From NCBI GenBank assembly GCA_021806865.1, contig JAKAPU010000001.1, positions 1-64,000 of the forward strand: a stretch of DNA of 64,000 nt, written 5' to 3'. Numbering within the stretch: the first letter of the stretch is position 1; every line of letters starts with the position of its first letter. The translations under genes were made by a program, and so were the position numbers. The DNA comes from an archaeon. Lineage in GTDB: Archaea; Thermoproteota; Nitrososphaeria; Nitrososphaerales; CADDZS01. Under the pieces are notes generated by a model. The model searched no databases, was not told the origin of the DNA, and worked only from the letters and a program-made list of their open reading frames with translations. Shown one piece after another: positions 9,149 through 17,207 of the stretch.

Positions 9149-10369
9149 TTGCAGGCCCTTGATATCGCTCTAACTTTTTTAGTGATTCTGTCCTCGCTTG
9201 GCAGCGCTCTGTTTTTCGGATACCTTTTGACCACTGAGAGGAAAGCCCCCAGATTTGAAGACTCGATTAGAAAAGCGTCGGAGCTGGTCAAGAAGCCAAG
9301 TCTGAGCGTGATCATAACTGCAAGAAACGAAGAGGAGACCATTGGCAGGTGCCTTGAATCGTTGGCCTCACAGACCTATCCAGAGATGGAGATCTTGGTC
9401 GTTGATGATTCTTCATTCGACGACACGCCCAAGATCGTCAGAGATTACGAAACGAGGTTTCCAAAGATGCGTTTGGAGGAGGCTGGAGGAAAGCCGGAGG
9501 GCTGGGTGGGCAAGAGCTGGCCCTGCTGGCGCGGATACGAACTGTCAACCAGCGAATACCTGCTGTTTGCAGATGCTGACTCGTGGTTTGGGCCGACGAC
9601 AGTTGAGCTCGCGATGAACTACATAGTCTCAAGCGGCGTCGATATCTTTTCCATTTCTCCGAAGATACATACGAGCGGTGTCTGGGCAAAGGCGGTTGTC
9701 CCGATCATCACAGGAGCAATCAATCTCCTTTATCCCATGTTCAAGGTCAACGATAGTGGAAGCGACCGCGCGTACGTCTTCGGCACATTCATCTTGGTCA
9801 AAAGAGAGGTCTACGAATCCGTTGGAGGCCACGCCGCGGTAAGGCAAGAAATAGTCGAGGATGCAGCAATCGCAAGGCTTGCAAAGACCTCAGGCAAGAA
9901 GTTACGCATCGAGATAGGGACGGAGTACTTCACAACGGAATGGGAGAAAAAGCCCTCATCGATATACAGCGGAATCGAGCGTGTCGCATCCTCCTCCATC
10001 AAATCCTACGGCCTTTTGTCACTTTTGAATGCAGTCCTGCTTTTCTTCGTAGGGCTTTATCCATTGATTTTCTTCATAGGATCTGTTATTGCTCTAATTG
10101 AGGGACTAGCCTTTGGTTTGGTTTTATTGATCGGATTCATCGCAAGCGCTTTCGGCGTAGCTTTTCTGATTTTACTTTCCTCTATGGAGCTGAAGACCAT
10201 CTCCGGGAGGGTGGGTCTGGACCCGCTACTCTATCCACTTGGGGTCACTTTTTTCCTCTCGGCAATAGTGACCACTTCGATCAAAGTAAGCATGGGAAAG
10301 GGCTTGGGTTGGAAAGGAACCAAGTACAAACAGCAGAGTCAAGAGTCAAACCACTCAAGAACAGCATAG
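9149..10369 (+). CDS. Membrane glycosyltransferase, GT2 family (HpnB/CrtQ-like)
   Basis: This 406-residue protein has one N-terminal membrane helix (about 5-27), a GT2 domain with SVIITARNEEETIGRCLESL, VDDSSFDDT and the metal-binding DADSW, then three or so C-terminal membrane helices (about 285-385). The layout matches GT2 enzymes annotated as hopanoid- or carotenoid-associated glycosyltransferases, though substrate cannot be read from the sequence. The start is a TTG 24 bp after the DUF354 gene, so they are probably co-transcribed. Confidence 0.82.
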   Translation: MQALDIALTFLVILSSLGSALFFGYLLTTERKAPRFEDSIRKASELVKKPSLSVIITARNEEETIGRCLESLASQTYPEMEILVVDDSSFDDTPKIVRDYETRFPKMRLEEAGGKPEGWVGKSWPCWRGYELSTSEYLLFADADSWFGPTTVELAMNYIVSSGVDIFSISPKIHTSGVWAKAVVPIITGAINLLYPMFKVNDSGSDRAYVFGTFILVKREVYESVGGHAAVRQEIVEDAAIARLAKTSGKKLRIEIGTEYFTTEWEKKPSSIYSGIERVASSSIKSYGLLSLLNAVLLFFVGLYPLIFFIGSVIALIEGLAFGLVLLIGFIASAFGVAFLILLSSMELKTISGRVGLDPLLYPLGVTFFLSAIVTTSIKVSMGKGLGWKGTKYKQQSQESNHSRTA

Positions 10370-10491
10370 CTGAGAAGGCATCGCAACAAGCCTCCAACGT
10401 TGGCAGTTCCTAGCCTGAGCATCAGCTTGATTTAATTACGCATTCTCAGGAAACTCATTTTGTTCTCCCTTCGGAGATCGTTCAGCGTAGA

Positions 10492-11700
10492 GTGCCGATG
10501 CGCGCAAAATCAGTTTCTGCTTTTCCAAAGACCGTACTCTACGTCGTGGCCCTCAACCACTTTACCAACGACGGCTCAACCGGGCTGATTGCAACCCTCT
10601 TCCCTGTCGTGATTTCGATATTTGGAATTTCAAAGTTCGAAGTTGGAATAATGGTTGCCGTGGGGTATATCGTGAACATGGTTTTCCAACCGCTGACGGG
10701 ACGTTTTTCGGAGCGCTACAACTCCAGAAGCCTGCTCGCATTTGGAATCTCGGTCATTGCAATTTCAATGATTCTATTCACAATTTCGAGCACACTTGCC
10801 TCGATGTTACTCACAATCATCTTGTTGAGATTCGGCTCGAGCTTCTTTCATCCGGTTGGAGTATCAACGATCTCAAGGAACTACGTCGGTCCTTATCTAG
10901 ACAAATCGATGGGATTTCAGAGTGCGTTTGGAAACCTGGGTAATTTCGTCGTCTTCCTCATCGCCGCTCCTGTGTACCTCGCCTTCGGCTGGCGCGGCCC
11001 CTTCCTTGTATTCGCTCTAATTGACATCACCACGGTTGCACTCACGCTTGCTTTGCTCAGGACACACTCGCCGCAGCAACCGGCAGCGCGCGATGAAAAA
11101 CCCACAGCACCCCAAAAGAAGTACAGGTTGGGACTGCCGATGTACTTCATAACATCGATGCTGATCACCGGCGGGTCCTATGCGGTGTTTGTCAACTTTG
11201 GAAACATACTTCTCGTGCAGCATCACTTCGGACTTTCACTCGCCGATGGACTGATGGCCGGCTGGGTTGCGAGCGCATTTTTTGGTGCGTTCGTAGCTGG
11301 AGAGATGACTGCCCTATTTGGCAGGTCTCGCCTGCTCGAGTTGTCCTATTTTCTCTCGGCCCTTGCCTCGCTGGGCTTTGGCGTATTTGCCTCAAACATA
11401 TTCATTGCCGCACCGGCGCTGCTCGTCAACGGTTTTTTCCTTTCTGCAACCTATCCTGCGGTGTACTCCGAGCTTTCCGCTTTTCTTGGGGAAAAGTCGA
11501 ACAAGAAGGGCTCATCGTTCGGGATACTTTTCTCAGGTCAGATCATTGGTTCATCAGTGCTCGGGTTCCTGGGAGGATTCATTGCAAGCACTTTCGGGCT
11601 GAGACTGGCATACGAAATAGTGGCGGCACTGTTGTTGGCAGCAGTGGGCCTAACTGCTTTGTGGAGCAGGCAAACAGAGAAAATAGTTCTCGCAAGGTAG
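10492..11700 (+). CDS. MFS transporter (fosmidomycin-resistance-like)
   Basis: A 402-residue, 12-helix major facilitator protein. The N-terminus NHFTNDGSTGLIATLFPVV and the loop between helices 2 and 3 (GRFSERYNSR) resemble the Fsr-type efflux branch. A hydrophilic central loop lies near residues 192-211. Start could be the GTG at 10492 or the ATG at 10498. Substrate is unknown. It stands alone, with the small protein at 11739 downstream. Confidence 0.82.
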   Translation: MPMRAKSVSAFPKTVLYVVALNHFTNDGSTGLIATLFPVVISIFGISKFEVGIMVAVGYIVNMVFQPLTGRFSERYNSRSLLAFGISVIAISMILFTISSTLASMLLTIILLRFGSSFFHPVGVSTISRNYVGPYLDKSMGFQSAFGNLGNFVVFLIAAPVYLAFGWRGPFLVFALIDITTVALTLALLRTHSPQQPAARDEKPTAPQKKYRLGLPMYFITSMLITGGSYAVFVNFGNILLVQHHFGLSLADGLMAGWVASAFFGAFVAGEMTALFGRSRLLELSYFLSALASLGFGVFASNIFIAAPALLVNGFFLSATYPAVYSELSAFLGEKSNKKGSSFGILFSGQIIGSSVLGFLGGFIASTFGLRLAYEIVAALLLAAVGLTALWSRQTEKIVLAR

Positions 11701-11738
11701 GCCATGTTTTTCAAGTAGTCAATCAGACTCTGTAGCGA

Positions 11739-11948
11739 ATGGAACCAAAAAGAGCGCCGCTGCCCTCCATGGAGCTTTCGGTGGCCGAGAAGGAATCTAT
11801 CCTCAGAGCTCTTGGATACTACCAGATTCACTTATTCGACCAAATTTCTGAAAAATCTACAGAAGAACTCCAGTCAGAGTCTGAGAAAGTGACCAGTGCC
11901 ATCAAGAAAGTACACAAGACGATAGAGGAAGAAACTAGAAAGGACTAG
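11739..11948 (+). CDS. Small acidic helical protein of unknown function
   Basis: A 69-residue ORF with an ATG start, rich in Glu, Lys and Ser and predicted to be helical after residue 13 (LSVAEKESILRALGYYQIHLFDQ...). No family is recognised. It ends in a 4-bp tail-to-tail overlap with the minus-strand membrane protein (CTAG shared), typical of real compact convergent genes. Amino-acid composition is protein-like, hence moderate confidence. Confidence 0.5.
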   Translation: MEPKRAPLPSMELSVAEKESILRALGYYQIHLFDQISEKSTEELQSESEKVTSAIKKVHKTIEEETRKD

Positions 11949-12217
11949 TCCTTTTTCTCTGTCGGAGCAGCGGCGGGCGTCTGCGGGGCTGGGGTGGCTG
12001 GTTCAGGCTCAAGAGGCACTGGTGGCGGAGTTGTTGCCATTACGTAGCCTATCCAACCGAGTATTGCAAGGATCGCAAGGACTGCGACAAACGCACTGAT
12101 TTTGAGGACGAGTAGTGCTATGTTGTCGCCAAGAAGGAACATTAACGCGAAGTAGATTATTACACCAATGACAGCGCCTGCAACAAGTGCTGCGCCAATA
12201 GCTCGATCTTTCGCCAT
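11945..12217 (-). CDS. Small two-helix membrane protein with Pro/Ala-rich tail
   Basis: From the ATG at 12217 the protein has 90 residues: a short basic start MAKDRAIG, two membrane helices (about 7-28 and 35-58), and a Pro/Ala-rich C-terminal tail (TTPPPVPLEPEPATPAP). The open frame extends to 12238, but MAKDRAIG is the more natural start, and a TATA-like ATAAATAT lies near 12251-12259. No known family. It shares a promoter region with the divergent HTH gene. Confidence 0.6.
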   Translation of the reverse strand: MAKDRAIGAALVAGAVIGVIIYFALMFLLGDNIALLVLKISAFVAVLAILAILGWIGYVMATTPPPVPLEPEPATPAPQTPAAAPTEKKD

Positions 12218-12354
12218 GGGGGTCGACTGGGGGCACACTATTAGCTTCGATATTTATGCTTTGCACGCTTTTGAAGCAATGATCCAAATCACATTTGGCA
12301 AAGTCATAATACATTACTCGAATCAGCGGAACCTTGCGAAGGAGGGGAATTCGA

Positions 12355-12852
12355 GTGCCCGCAGACGATAACACCGAGGATTCCTCCAAGGAGAAGAAAG
12401 CCTCGCGCCGCGATCAGAAGAGGCAGGATCCACCAGACGATGTTGACAGCGAACTTCGCGGGCGCACTTTGAAGGCCTACATGTTCATTCTCAGAAACAC
12501 AGGGCCGCTCGGAGTTAGAGAGCTGCAGCGTGCTCTCGGCCTGTCCAGCCCCAGCGTGGCGTACCACCATCTGGACAAGCTCGTGAGGCTCGGACTCGTG
12601 CAGAAGGACGAGTATGGAGAGTACGCCGTTGTGAAGAACATTAACGTGAGTGTGCTCCAAGCATTTACCCAGATTGGAAGGCTCGTGGTTCCGCGTTTCG
12701 TGTTTTACGCCGTATTTTTCACCACTTTGCTGGTCGGCTATGCAATAATGTTCCACTCTGCACTGAACGACTTTGCGCTTTCCTTCGGCGTTTTCGCCTG
12801 TTTGTTTTCCTGGTACGAGACATTTCGCACGTGGAAGAGGAGACCTTTCTAG
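12355..12852 (+). CDS. Membrane-anchored winged-helix protein
   Basis: A 165-residue protein: a charged, disordered N-terminus (about 1-35), an ArsR-like winged helix (about 36-95; VRELQRALGLSSPSVAYHHLDKL), and two C-terminal membrane helices (about 117-150), ending in basic residues. The GTG at 12355 is preferred to the TTG at 12334 because a strong GGAGGGG ribosome site lies at 12341-12347. Such proteins may sense envelope state at the membrane. It is followed by a Ser/Thr-rich surface protein gene after 68 bp, a possible target or partner. Confidence 0.72.
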   Translation: MPADDNTEDSSKEKKASRRDQKRQDPPDDVDSELRGRTLKAYMFILRNTGPLGVRELQRALGLSSPSVAYHHLDKLVRLGLVQKDEYGEYAVVKNINVSVLQAFTQIGRLVVPRFVFYAVFFTTLLVGYAIMFHSALNDFALSFGVFACLFSWYETFRTWKRRPF

Positions 12853-12920
12853 CGAAACAAGTGTTCTAGATGTTAGAACTATGTATCGGCGAATTCTGGA
12901 GAGAGATTGGGTGAGAAGAG

Positions 12921-13517
12921 ATGAAGTTCCCTGACAGGCCGATCGTGAGTGCAGCCCTAGGCATAGTATTTGCACTAGCTCTTCTCGTGGTTCTCTCCTC
13001 GCCAGCCCTGCTAGTTTCGAATCTTCCGGCCAAGGCCACTGTTCCTTCTGGAGCTTCTCAAAGCAGTCAGACAACTCCGCTGTATGCAGTGCAAAGCACG
13101 CAAACTCCTGCGTCAACAATTGAATCTAGCACTGCCACCCGGACGGAGGTGAGCACGGTGACGATGTCTACTTCTGCGAATACACTGACGACGCCTTCTT
13201 CTTCCTCCGTATCCAGCGCAGCTGTAAATGCTTCCACGGTGACCTCTGTCCAAAGTCTCACTACTGTAGGGGCATCGACTGTTACTTTTTCAAGTACCCA
13301 GCCATCACCCACTTCGACGGGCGTACCTCCCGAAGTTACGTATGGCAGCGATCATACGACGTTTGGTCGTGCCTCATTGTTTCTAGTGGTCGCATCAGAC
13401 ACGCCTACTTTACTTGTACTCACTTCAGCTTCTGCAGTGGTAGCTCTCGGCGCGATGCTTTTCGTCAGAAGAAGGGAAAGGACTTCAGATGAGGAACGAG
13501 AACCAGCAATTGAATAA
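12921..13517 (+). CDS. Ser/Thr-rich surface protein with N- and C-terminal membrane segments
   Basis: A 198-residue protein with a hydrophobic N-terminal signal or anchor (about 8-33), a low-complexity Ser/Thr-rich stretch (about 38-150), a second hydrophobic segment (about 158-180) and a charged tail RRRERTSDEEREPAIE. This is the layout of a secreted, probably O-glycosylated stalk with a C-terminal membrane anchor. The ATG has a GAGAAGAG site upstream. It lacks a PEF-type tail, so it is not a clear archaeosortase substrate. Confidence 0.68.
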   Translation: MKFPDRPIVSAALGIVFALALLVVLSSPALLVSNLPAKATVPSGASQSSQTTPLYAVQSTQTPASTIESSTATRTEVSTVTMSTSANTLTTPSSSSVSSAAVNASTVTSVQSLTTVGASTVTFSSTQPSPTSTGVPPEVTYGSDHTTFGRASLFLVVASDTPTLLVLTSASAVVALGAMLFVRRRERTSDEEREPAIE

Positions 13518-13541
13518 AGTGGCGCAATCAGTCGCAAAAAT

Positions 13542-15173
13542 CTAGTTTGTTACACGCACTAGCATCGTGGCATATCCCGTTGCACCATTTGGAAACGTTG
13601 GTGCCTGATCCGATGTCTGTACGTCTCCAGCTCCATCAGTCACTCTGGCGTAGATTTCATAATCCCCTGTAGATTGTGGATGCCAGTCAAAAGCCCAAAG
13701 TGCCCAGGTCAAATTGGAGAGTGGTTGCTTCAGCTGCGCCGACTGCCAGGTCTGTCCCCTGTCCATACTCACTTCAACCTTTGATACACCCCTATCCCCG
13801 GCGAAAGCGTACCCGCCTAAAATCACGGATCCGTTGTTCTTTGACAGGCTCGCACTCGAGCCGTCGCCGGGTATTGTGATGAAGGAGACTGTGTGTATTC
13901 TCGCGTCCTGGGTCCAGCCCCTAGTCTGCCAGTATCCCGAATATGGTGCGTCGACCACCTCGATCTTTCTTATCCACTTTGCACTCATCATTCCGTACAA
14001 TCCCGGAATCACTGCGCGTAGTGGAAAGCCGTGGTTTTGAGGAAGCGTAACTTTGTTCATCTGGTAGGCGAGCAGGCTATCTTGCAACATTGTTCTCGAG
14101 AGAGGGACTGCGACGCTGTAACCGTCGACCGAATAAAAGACAACATACTGAGCGGACTGCAAGACTCCACCCACGTCCGCAAAGAGATCAGAGATTCTCA
14201 CTCCGCCCCAGAGAGCGTTGCTGATCAGGTTGCCGTTGATGACGTTGCTCACGCATTCAAATGTGGTGTACTGTTCTTGCTTTTTCAGGAACTGTAACTC
14301 GGTCATCGTGTAAGTCTTGGGTTGCGCCACAAGTCCGAGGACCTGCAGTGACCAAGAGTCGACCTTTACGGAGGGATCGAAAAGGTCGATTGCCACGCGA
14401 TAAAAGTTGTCGTTTGCCGTAACCTCGCTATCCACGAGCGTTGTGAGGCGGGGATCGGAAAAAATTGCTGGAGCGTTTTGGAGGTTCACCGGTTGTCCTT
14501 GCTGAGAGCTCATGCTGCTCGGCCCTGCTAGCGTGGTCAGTATTCCGTCGAGACTCGCCGCGAGTAGCAGTAGCGAGCCCAGAACTAGAGCTCCCTTCTC
14601 CACGAAGGTCCTTCTGGAGGCCTGGGGCTCGTTCTCCGCCTTTGGAGGGATTTGCTCCAAAGAAGGCTTTGATCTGCCGTACTCCCACATGAGCGCAATC
14701 GAGAAAATTCCCTGACCGAATAGAAGAGAGATCGGGTAGATGAAAACATCCTGCGCGCTCGCACCGGGAGAGGTTATTCCAAAGAGAGAGAAACCAGCGA
14801 GCGGCATGACAACGGCTCCAAAGAGCAACCACGGAAATAGCGCGTAGATGAGGAATCTCTCAAGACGGGTAATCGAGTGTAGCCTCTCGATCTTTGGGGC
14901 GTAATATTTTTCGTGTAACACTCCAAGCAATCCGTACACGACGAGCGCAACCAAAGTGGCGACGACCAGACCAAGCATACCCGCCGCGTCGCCAAAGTTT
15001 TGGACTGCGGGCTCCTGGATGAAAGCCGGAACTATTCGGATGAAAGCTTCGAGAGCTGATTCCGGAGGAAACGGAGCGTACCCCCCGATTCTCAGAAAGA
15101 AGAGAAACAGCAGTGCAACAAAACCCGAAGAGAATCCCTTCCAGAACGGAGGGGCCAGCCCTCTCGAAAGCAT
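13542..15173 (-). CDS. Sulfite-oxidase-family molybdopterin oxidoreductase with multi-helix membrane domain
   Basis: About 543 residues from the ATG at 15173, which has a TATA-like AAATATTAC about 30 nt upstream (the frame runs to 15266). Four membrane helices occupy the first 165 residues or so. A twin-arginine-like motif SRRTFVEKG then precedes a fifth hydrophobic segment, followed by a SUOX/YedY-type molybdopterin domain with candidate Mo-ligand cysteine in TFECVSNVINGN (about residue 307) and a C-terminal Mo-co dimerisation domain (KVEVSMDRGQTW). Likely an extracytoplasmic oxidoreductase tethered to the membrane; substrate unknown. A winged-helix gene lies just upstream on the same strand. 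Confidence 0.82.
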   Translation of the reverse strand: MLSRGLAPPFWKGFSSGFVALLFLFFLRIGGYAPFPPESALEAFIRIVPAFIQEPAVQNFGDAAGMLGLVVATLVALVVYGLLGVLHEKYYAPKIERLHSITRLERFLIYALFPWLLFGAVVMPLAGFSLFGITSPGASAQDVFIYPISLLFGQGIFSIALMWEYGRSKPSLEQIPPKAENEPQASRRTFVEKGALVLGSLLLLAASLDGILTTLAGPSSMSSQQGQPVNLQNAPAIFSDPRLTTLVDSEVTANDNFYRVAIDLFDPSVKVDSWSLQVLGLVAQPKTYTMTELQFLKKQEQYTTFECVSNVINGNLISNALWGGVRISDLFADVGGVLQSAQYVVFYSVDGYSVAVPLSRTMLQDSLLAYQMNKVTLPQNHGFPLRAVIPGLYGMMSAKWIRKIEVVDAPYSGYWQTRGWTQDARIHTVSFITIPGDGSSASLSKNNGSVILGGYAFAGDRGVSKVEVSMDRGQTWQSAQLKQPLSNLTWALWAFDWHPQSTGDYEIYARVTDGAGDVQTSDQAPTFPNGATGYATMLVRVTN

Positions 15174-15302
15174 CTGACTGATCTGGAGTTTTCCATTCGG
15201 CGTAATATTTGAAGATAATTCTGCCGAAGCAATACAATTTTCTGCGAGCGTAGCCTCGAGCAGCAAGTCGACTGGAGCCGGTAGTGAGTTAGGGCAATTG
15301 GG

Positions 15303-15638
15303 CTATGCGTGAACTATTAGAGAAAGCATGCTATCGAGCTTTTCTGTTGCGAAAGACTCATCGCCGAGCATCGCAGAGATCGCGAGTAGGTTTTGGGCGA
15401 CCTGTCTTCCCTTCAGGGTAAGCTTGAATTCCATCTTTCTCACGACACCGTTCTCCGTTAGCTCTCTAGTGATTTGTGCGTCGATCAGCCCAGTGTTGTG
15501 TAGGAGCATCTTTTCCTTGTTCCAGGTGGAGCCGCTAATGCCGACGGATTGAAGAATGTCTACTGAAGATACCTTTCCTCGAACCAGCAGGGCCAAGAGG
15601 ATTTTCGATTGGATTTCAGATAGGACTGGCTTTTGCAT
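15303..15638 (-). CDS. Small winged-helix transcriptional regulator
   Basis: A 111-residue protein from the ATG at 15638 (the frame stays open to 15695). Residues 1-75 look like a winged helix (LSEIQSKILLALLVRGKVSSVDILQSVGISGSTWNKEK) with a wing MEFKLTLKGRQVA. A TATA-like TTTATT lies about 30 nt before the chosen start. It precedes the membrane molybdopterin oxidoreductase on the same strand by 129 bp and may regulate it. Confidence 0.6.
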   Translation of the reverse strand: MQKPVLSEIQSKILLALLVRGKVSSVDILQSVGISGSTWNKEKMLLHNTGLIDAQITRELTENGVVRKMEFKLTLKGRQVAQNLLAISAMLGDESFATEKLDSMLSLIVHA

Positions 15639-16046
15639 CCAGATTTGAGATAGCAAACTTAAGGGCAATAAACCTTTACTTAAGATGGATCTCAAATTAA
15701 GCGATGTTTAGCAAGAGTAGGTAAATCTTGGATTTTTGACCAAATTTTCGTGAGGAAATGCGCAATCTCATGATATCGCCCGTAACGAAGAGGGCCTTGC
15801 TAGGTCCTGCCAGTTGTCTTTCCACTTTGGATTTCCCTCGATTCGGTGGCGCATCGGCTTTGGCCCGGAGCTAACTATTTCCCGAGAGGCAGATTTTGAG
15901 GGGCAAAAACCACGCCATTCTGGAAGATATTCTTTGCAATTGATCTTCCAAGGTCAATTTTATTTCGTTTCCCGAGTTAACTCTTTTTCACTTGCCTCCT
16001 TATCGTAGTCAAAATCAAGTTTTGAGTCACTGAGCTGGTATTCTGC
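15639..16046. other. Gene-free stretch between divergent wHTH and CdvB genes
   Basis: About 400 bp separate the divergent winged-helix and CdvB-like genes. AT-rich TATA-like patches occur near 15667 (minus strand) and near 15957 (AATTTTATTTCG, plus strand). I see no convincing ORF, RNA fold or repeat. Confidence 0.4.
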
Positions 16047-16685
16047 TTGCCCAAGTTTGTCTCAAGGTGGCAAAGGAAAGAGAGCTCCGAAACCATGGGC
16101 TCAAAGATCAAGGAAGGACTAAAGTCAGACGAACCTATCAGGCCACGATTGGAGCAGGCCACAAGAGAATTGCAGGCTCAAATAACAAAGCTTGACCAAG
16201 CAGCAGCGAAACTCAAAGAAAAAGACAATGCAATATTTTCAAGCATCGTTATCTCGGTGGAAAAAAATGACGATGCTCGTGCCAACATGCTCGCAAGCGA
16301 ACTCTTGGAAATCAGAAAAATGAAGAATCTGGTTGTTCAGGCAAAGCTCGCGCTGGAGCAGATCTCTTTGAGGTTGACAACTGTCACGGAGCTCGGGGAT
16401 ATCGCTGCCACTCTAACTCCGGCTCTGAACACAATCAAGGGCGTCCAACCAGGCCTTGCGAACCTCGTGCCAGACGCAGAACATGAGTTGGGAGAAATCT
16501 CTGGAATACTCTCGGGTCTGATGGTGGAGGCCGGCCGAGTCAGCCCAGAGCGCATAACCTTCTCTTCGCCAAACGAGGATGCGGAGAGAGTCCTGGCACA
16601 GGCGGCCATGATGGTGGAGCGGCGAGAACGAGCCAAGTATCCAGATGTACCCGATACGGAGTACGTCGAACCAGCTCTGGAATAG
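16047..16685 (+). CDS. cdvB: ESCRT-III-like cell division protein, CdvB paralog
   Basis: A 212-residue protein with the Snf7/CdvB layout: an amphipathic basic N-terminus (MPKFVSRWQRK), a long helical hairpin (LEQATRELQAQITKLDQAAAK... DDARANMLASELLEIRKMK), then helices ending in LGEISGILSGLM. CdvB proteins polymerise at mid-cell to constrict the membrane during division in TACK archaea. The C-terminus ends in EYVEPALE with no winged helix, so it is more like the CdvB1/B2 paralogs than the CdvA-binding form. Start is a TTG. No cdvA or cdvC is nearby. Confidence 0.8.
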   Translation: MPKFVSRWQRKESSETMGSKIKEGLKSDEPIRPRLEQATRELQAQITKLDQAAAKLKEKDNAIFSSIVISVEKNDDARANMLASELLEIRKMKNLVVQAKLALEQISLRLTTVTELGDIAATLTPALNTIKGVQPGLANLVPDAEHELGEISGILSGLMVEAGRVSPERITFSSPNEDAERVLAQAAMMVERRERAKYPDVPDTEYVEPALE

Positions 16686-16723
16686 TTGCTGGGCATTCTT
16701 TATCTCTCCAATTTTTAATCGTT

Positions 16724-17146
16724 ATGATTATGAAATCGATCCAGAGTATCAAGATCGTTGTGCCTTTCAGCGATGTCGACATGATGGGCCACGTGAACAA
16801 CGCGAGGTATCTGACTTACTTTGAGATGGCTCGCACGGAGTACCTGTATTCGAAGGCATCAAAACTTGAGATGGGCGATGTGGGAATAATCATTGCGCGC
16901 GCAGAAATAGACTACAAGTCACCGGCCAAATGGCGCGACGAATTGACTGTCAACATGCGTACCTCCTCCGTCGGGAACTCTAGCTGGACTTATGATTACG
17001 AGATATTGAATGAAAAGGAAAAGAGATTGGTAGCGGCCGGAAAGACTGTGCAGGTCGCCTACGACTACAAGAAGGGATACCCGGTCGCGCTACCTCCGGA
17101 AATCAGAGCGCGACTGATTCAAGAAGTCGCCGACACTAAAGAGTAG
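16724..17146 (+). CDS. Hotdog-fold acyl-CoA thioesterase (YbgC/4HBT family)
   Basis: A 140-residue hotdog protein with the 4HBT signature VPFSDVDMMGHVNNARYLTY: the acidic residue before GHVNN is the usual catalytic position. Such enzymes hydrolyse acyl-CoA thioesters in the cytoplasm. Start ATG at 16724; a second Met two codons on is an alternative. It lies 38 bp after the cdvB-like gene, and an AT-rich TTTTTAATC precedes it, so it may have its own promoter. Converges with the MFS gene at 17208. Confidence 0.8.
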   Translation: MIMKSIQSIKIVVPFSDVDMMGHVNNARYLTYFEMARTEYLYSKASKLEMGDVGIIIARAEIDYKSPAKWRDELTVNMRTSSVGNSSWTYDYEILNEKEKRLVAAGKTVQVAYDYKKGYPVALPPEIRARLIQEVADTKE

Positions 17147-17207
17147 AAGGCACGTTGTGCAAGTGGTCTACGGCCAGCTGCGGCGAGACTTGCGATCGCT
17201 TGAAAAT

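Noticed and set aside
13542..15266. Upstream extension of the molybdopterin oxidoreductase to 15266
   Set aside because: The extra 31 residues lack any feature and the TATA-like box lies inside them; the ATG at 15173 fits leaderless spacing.
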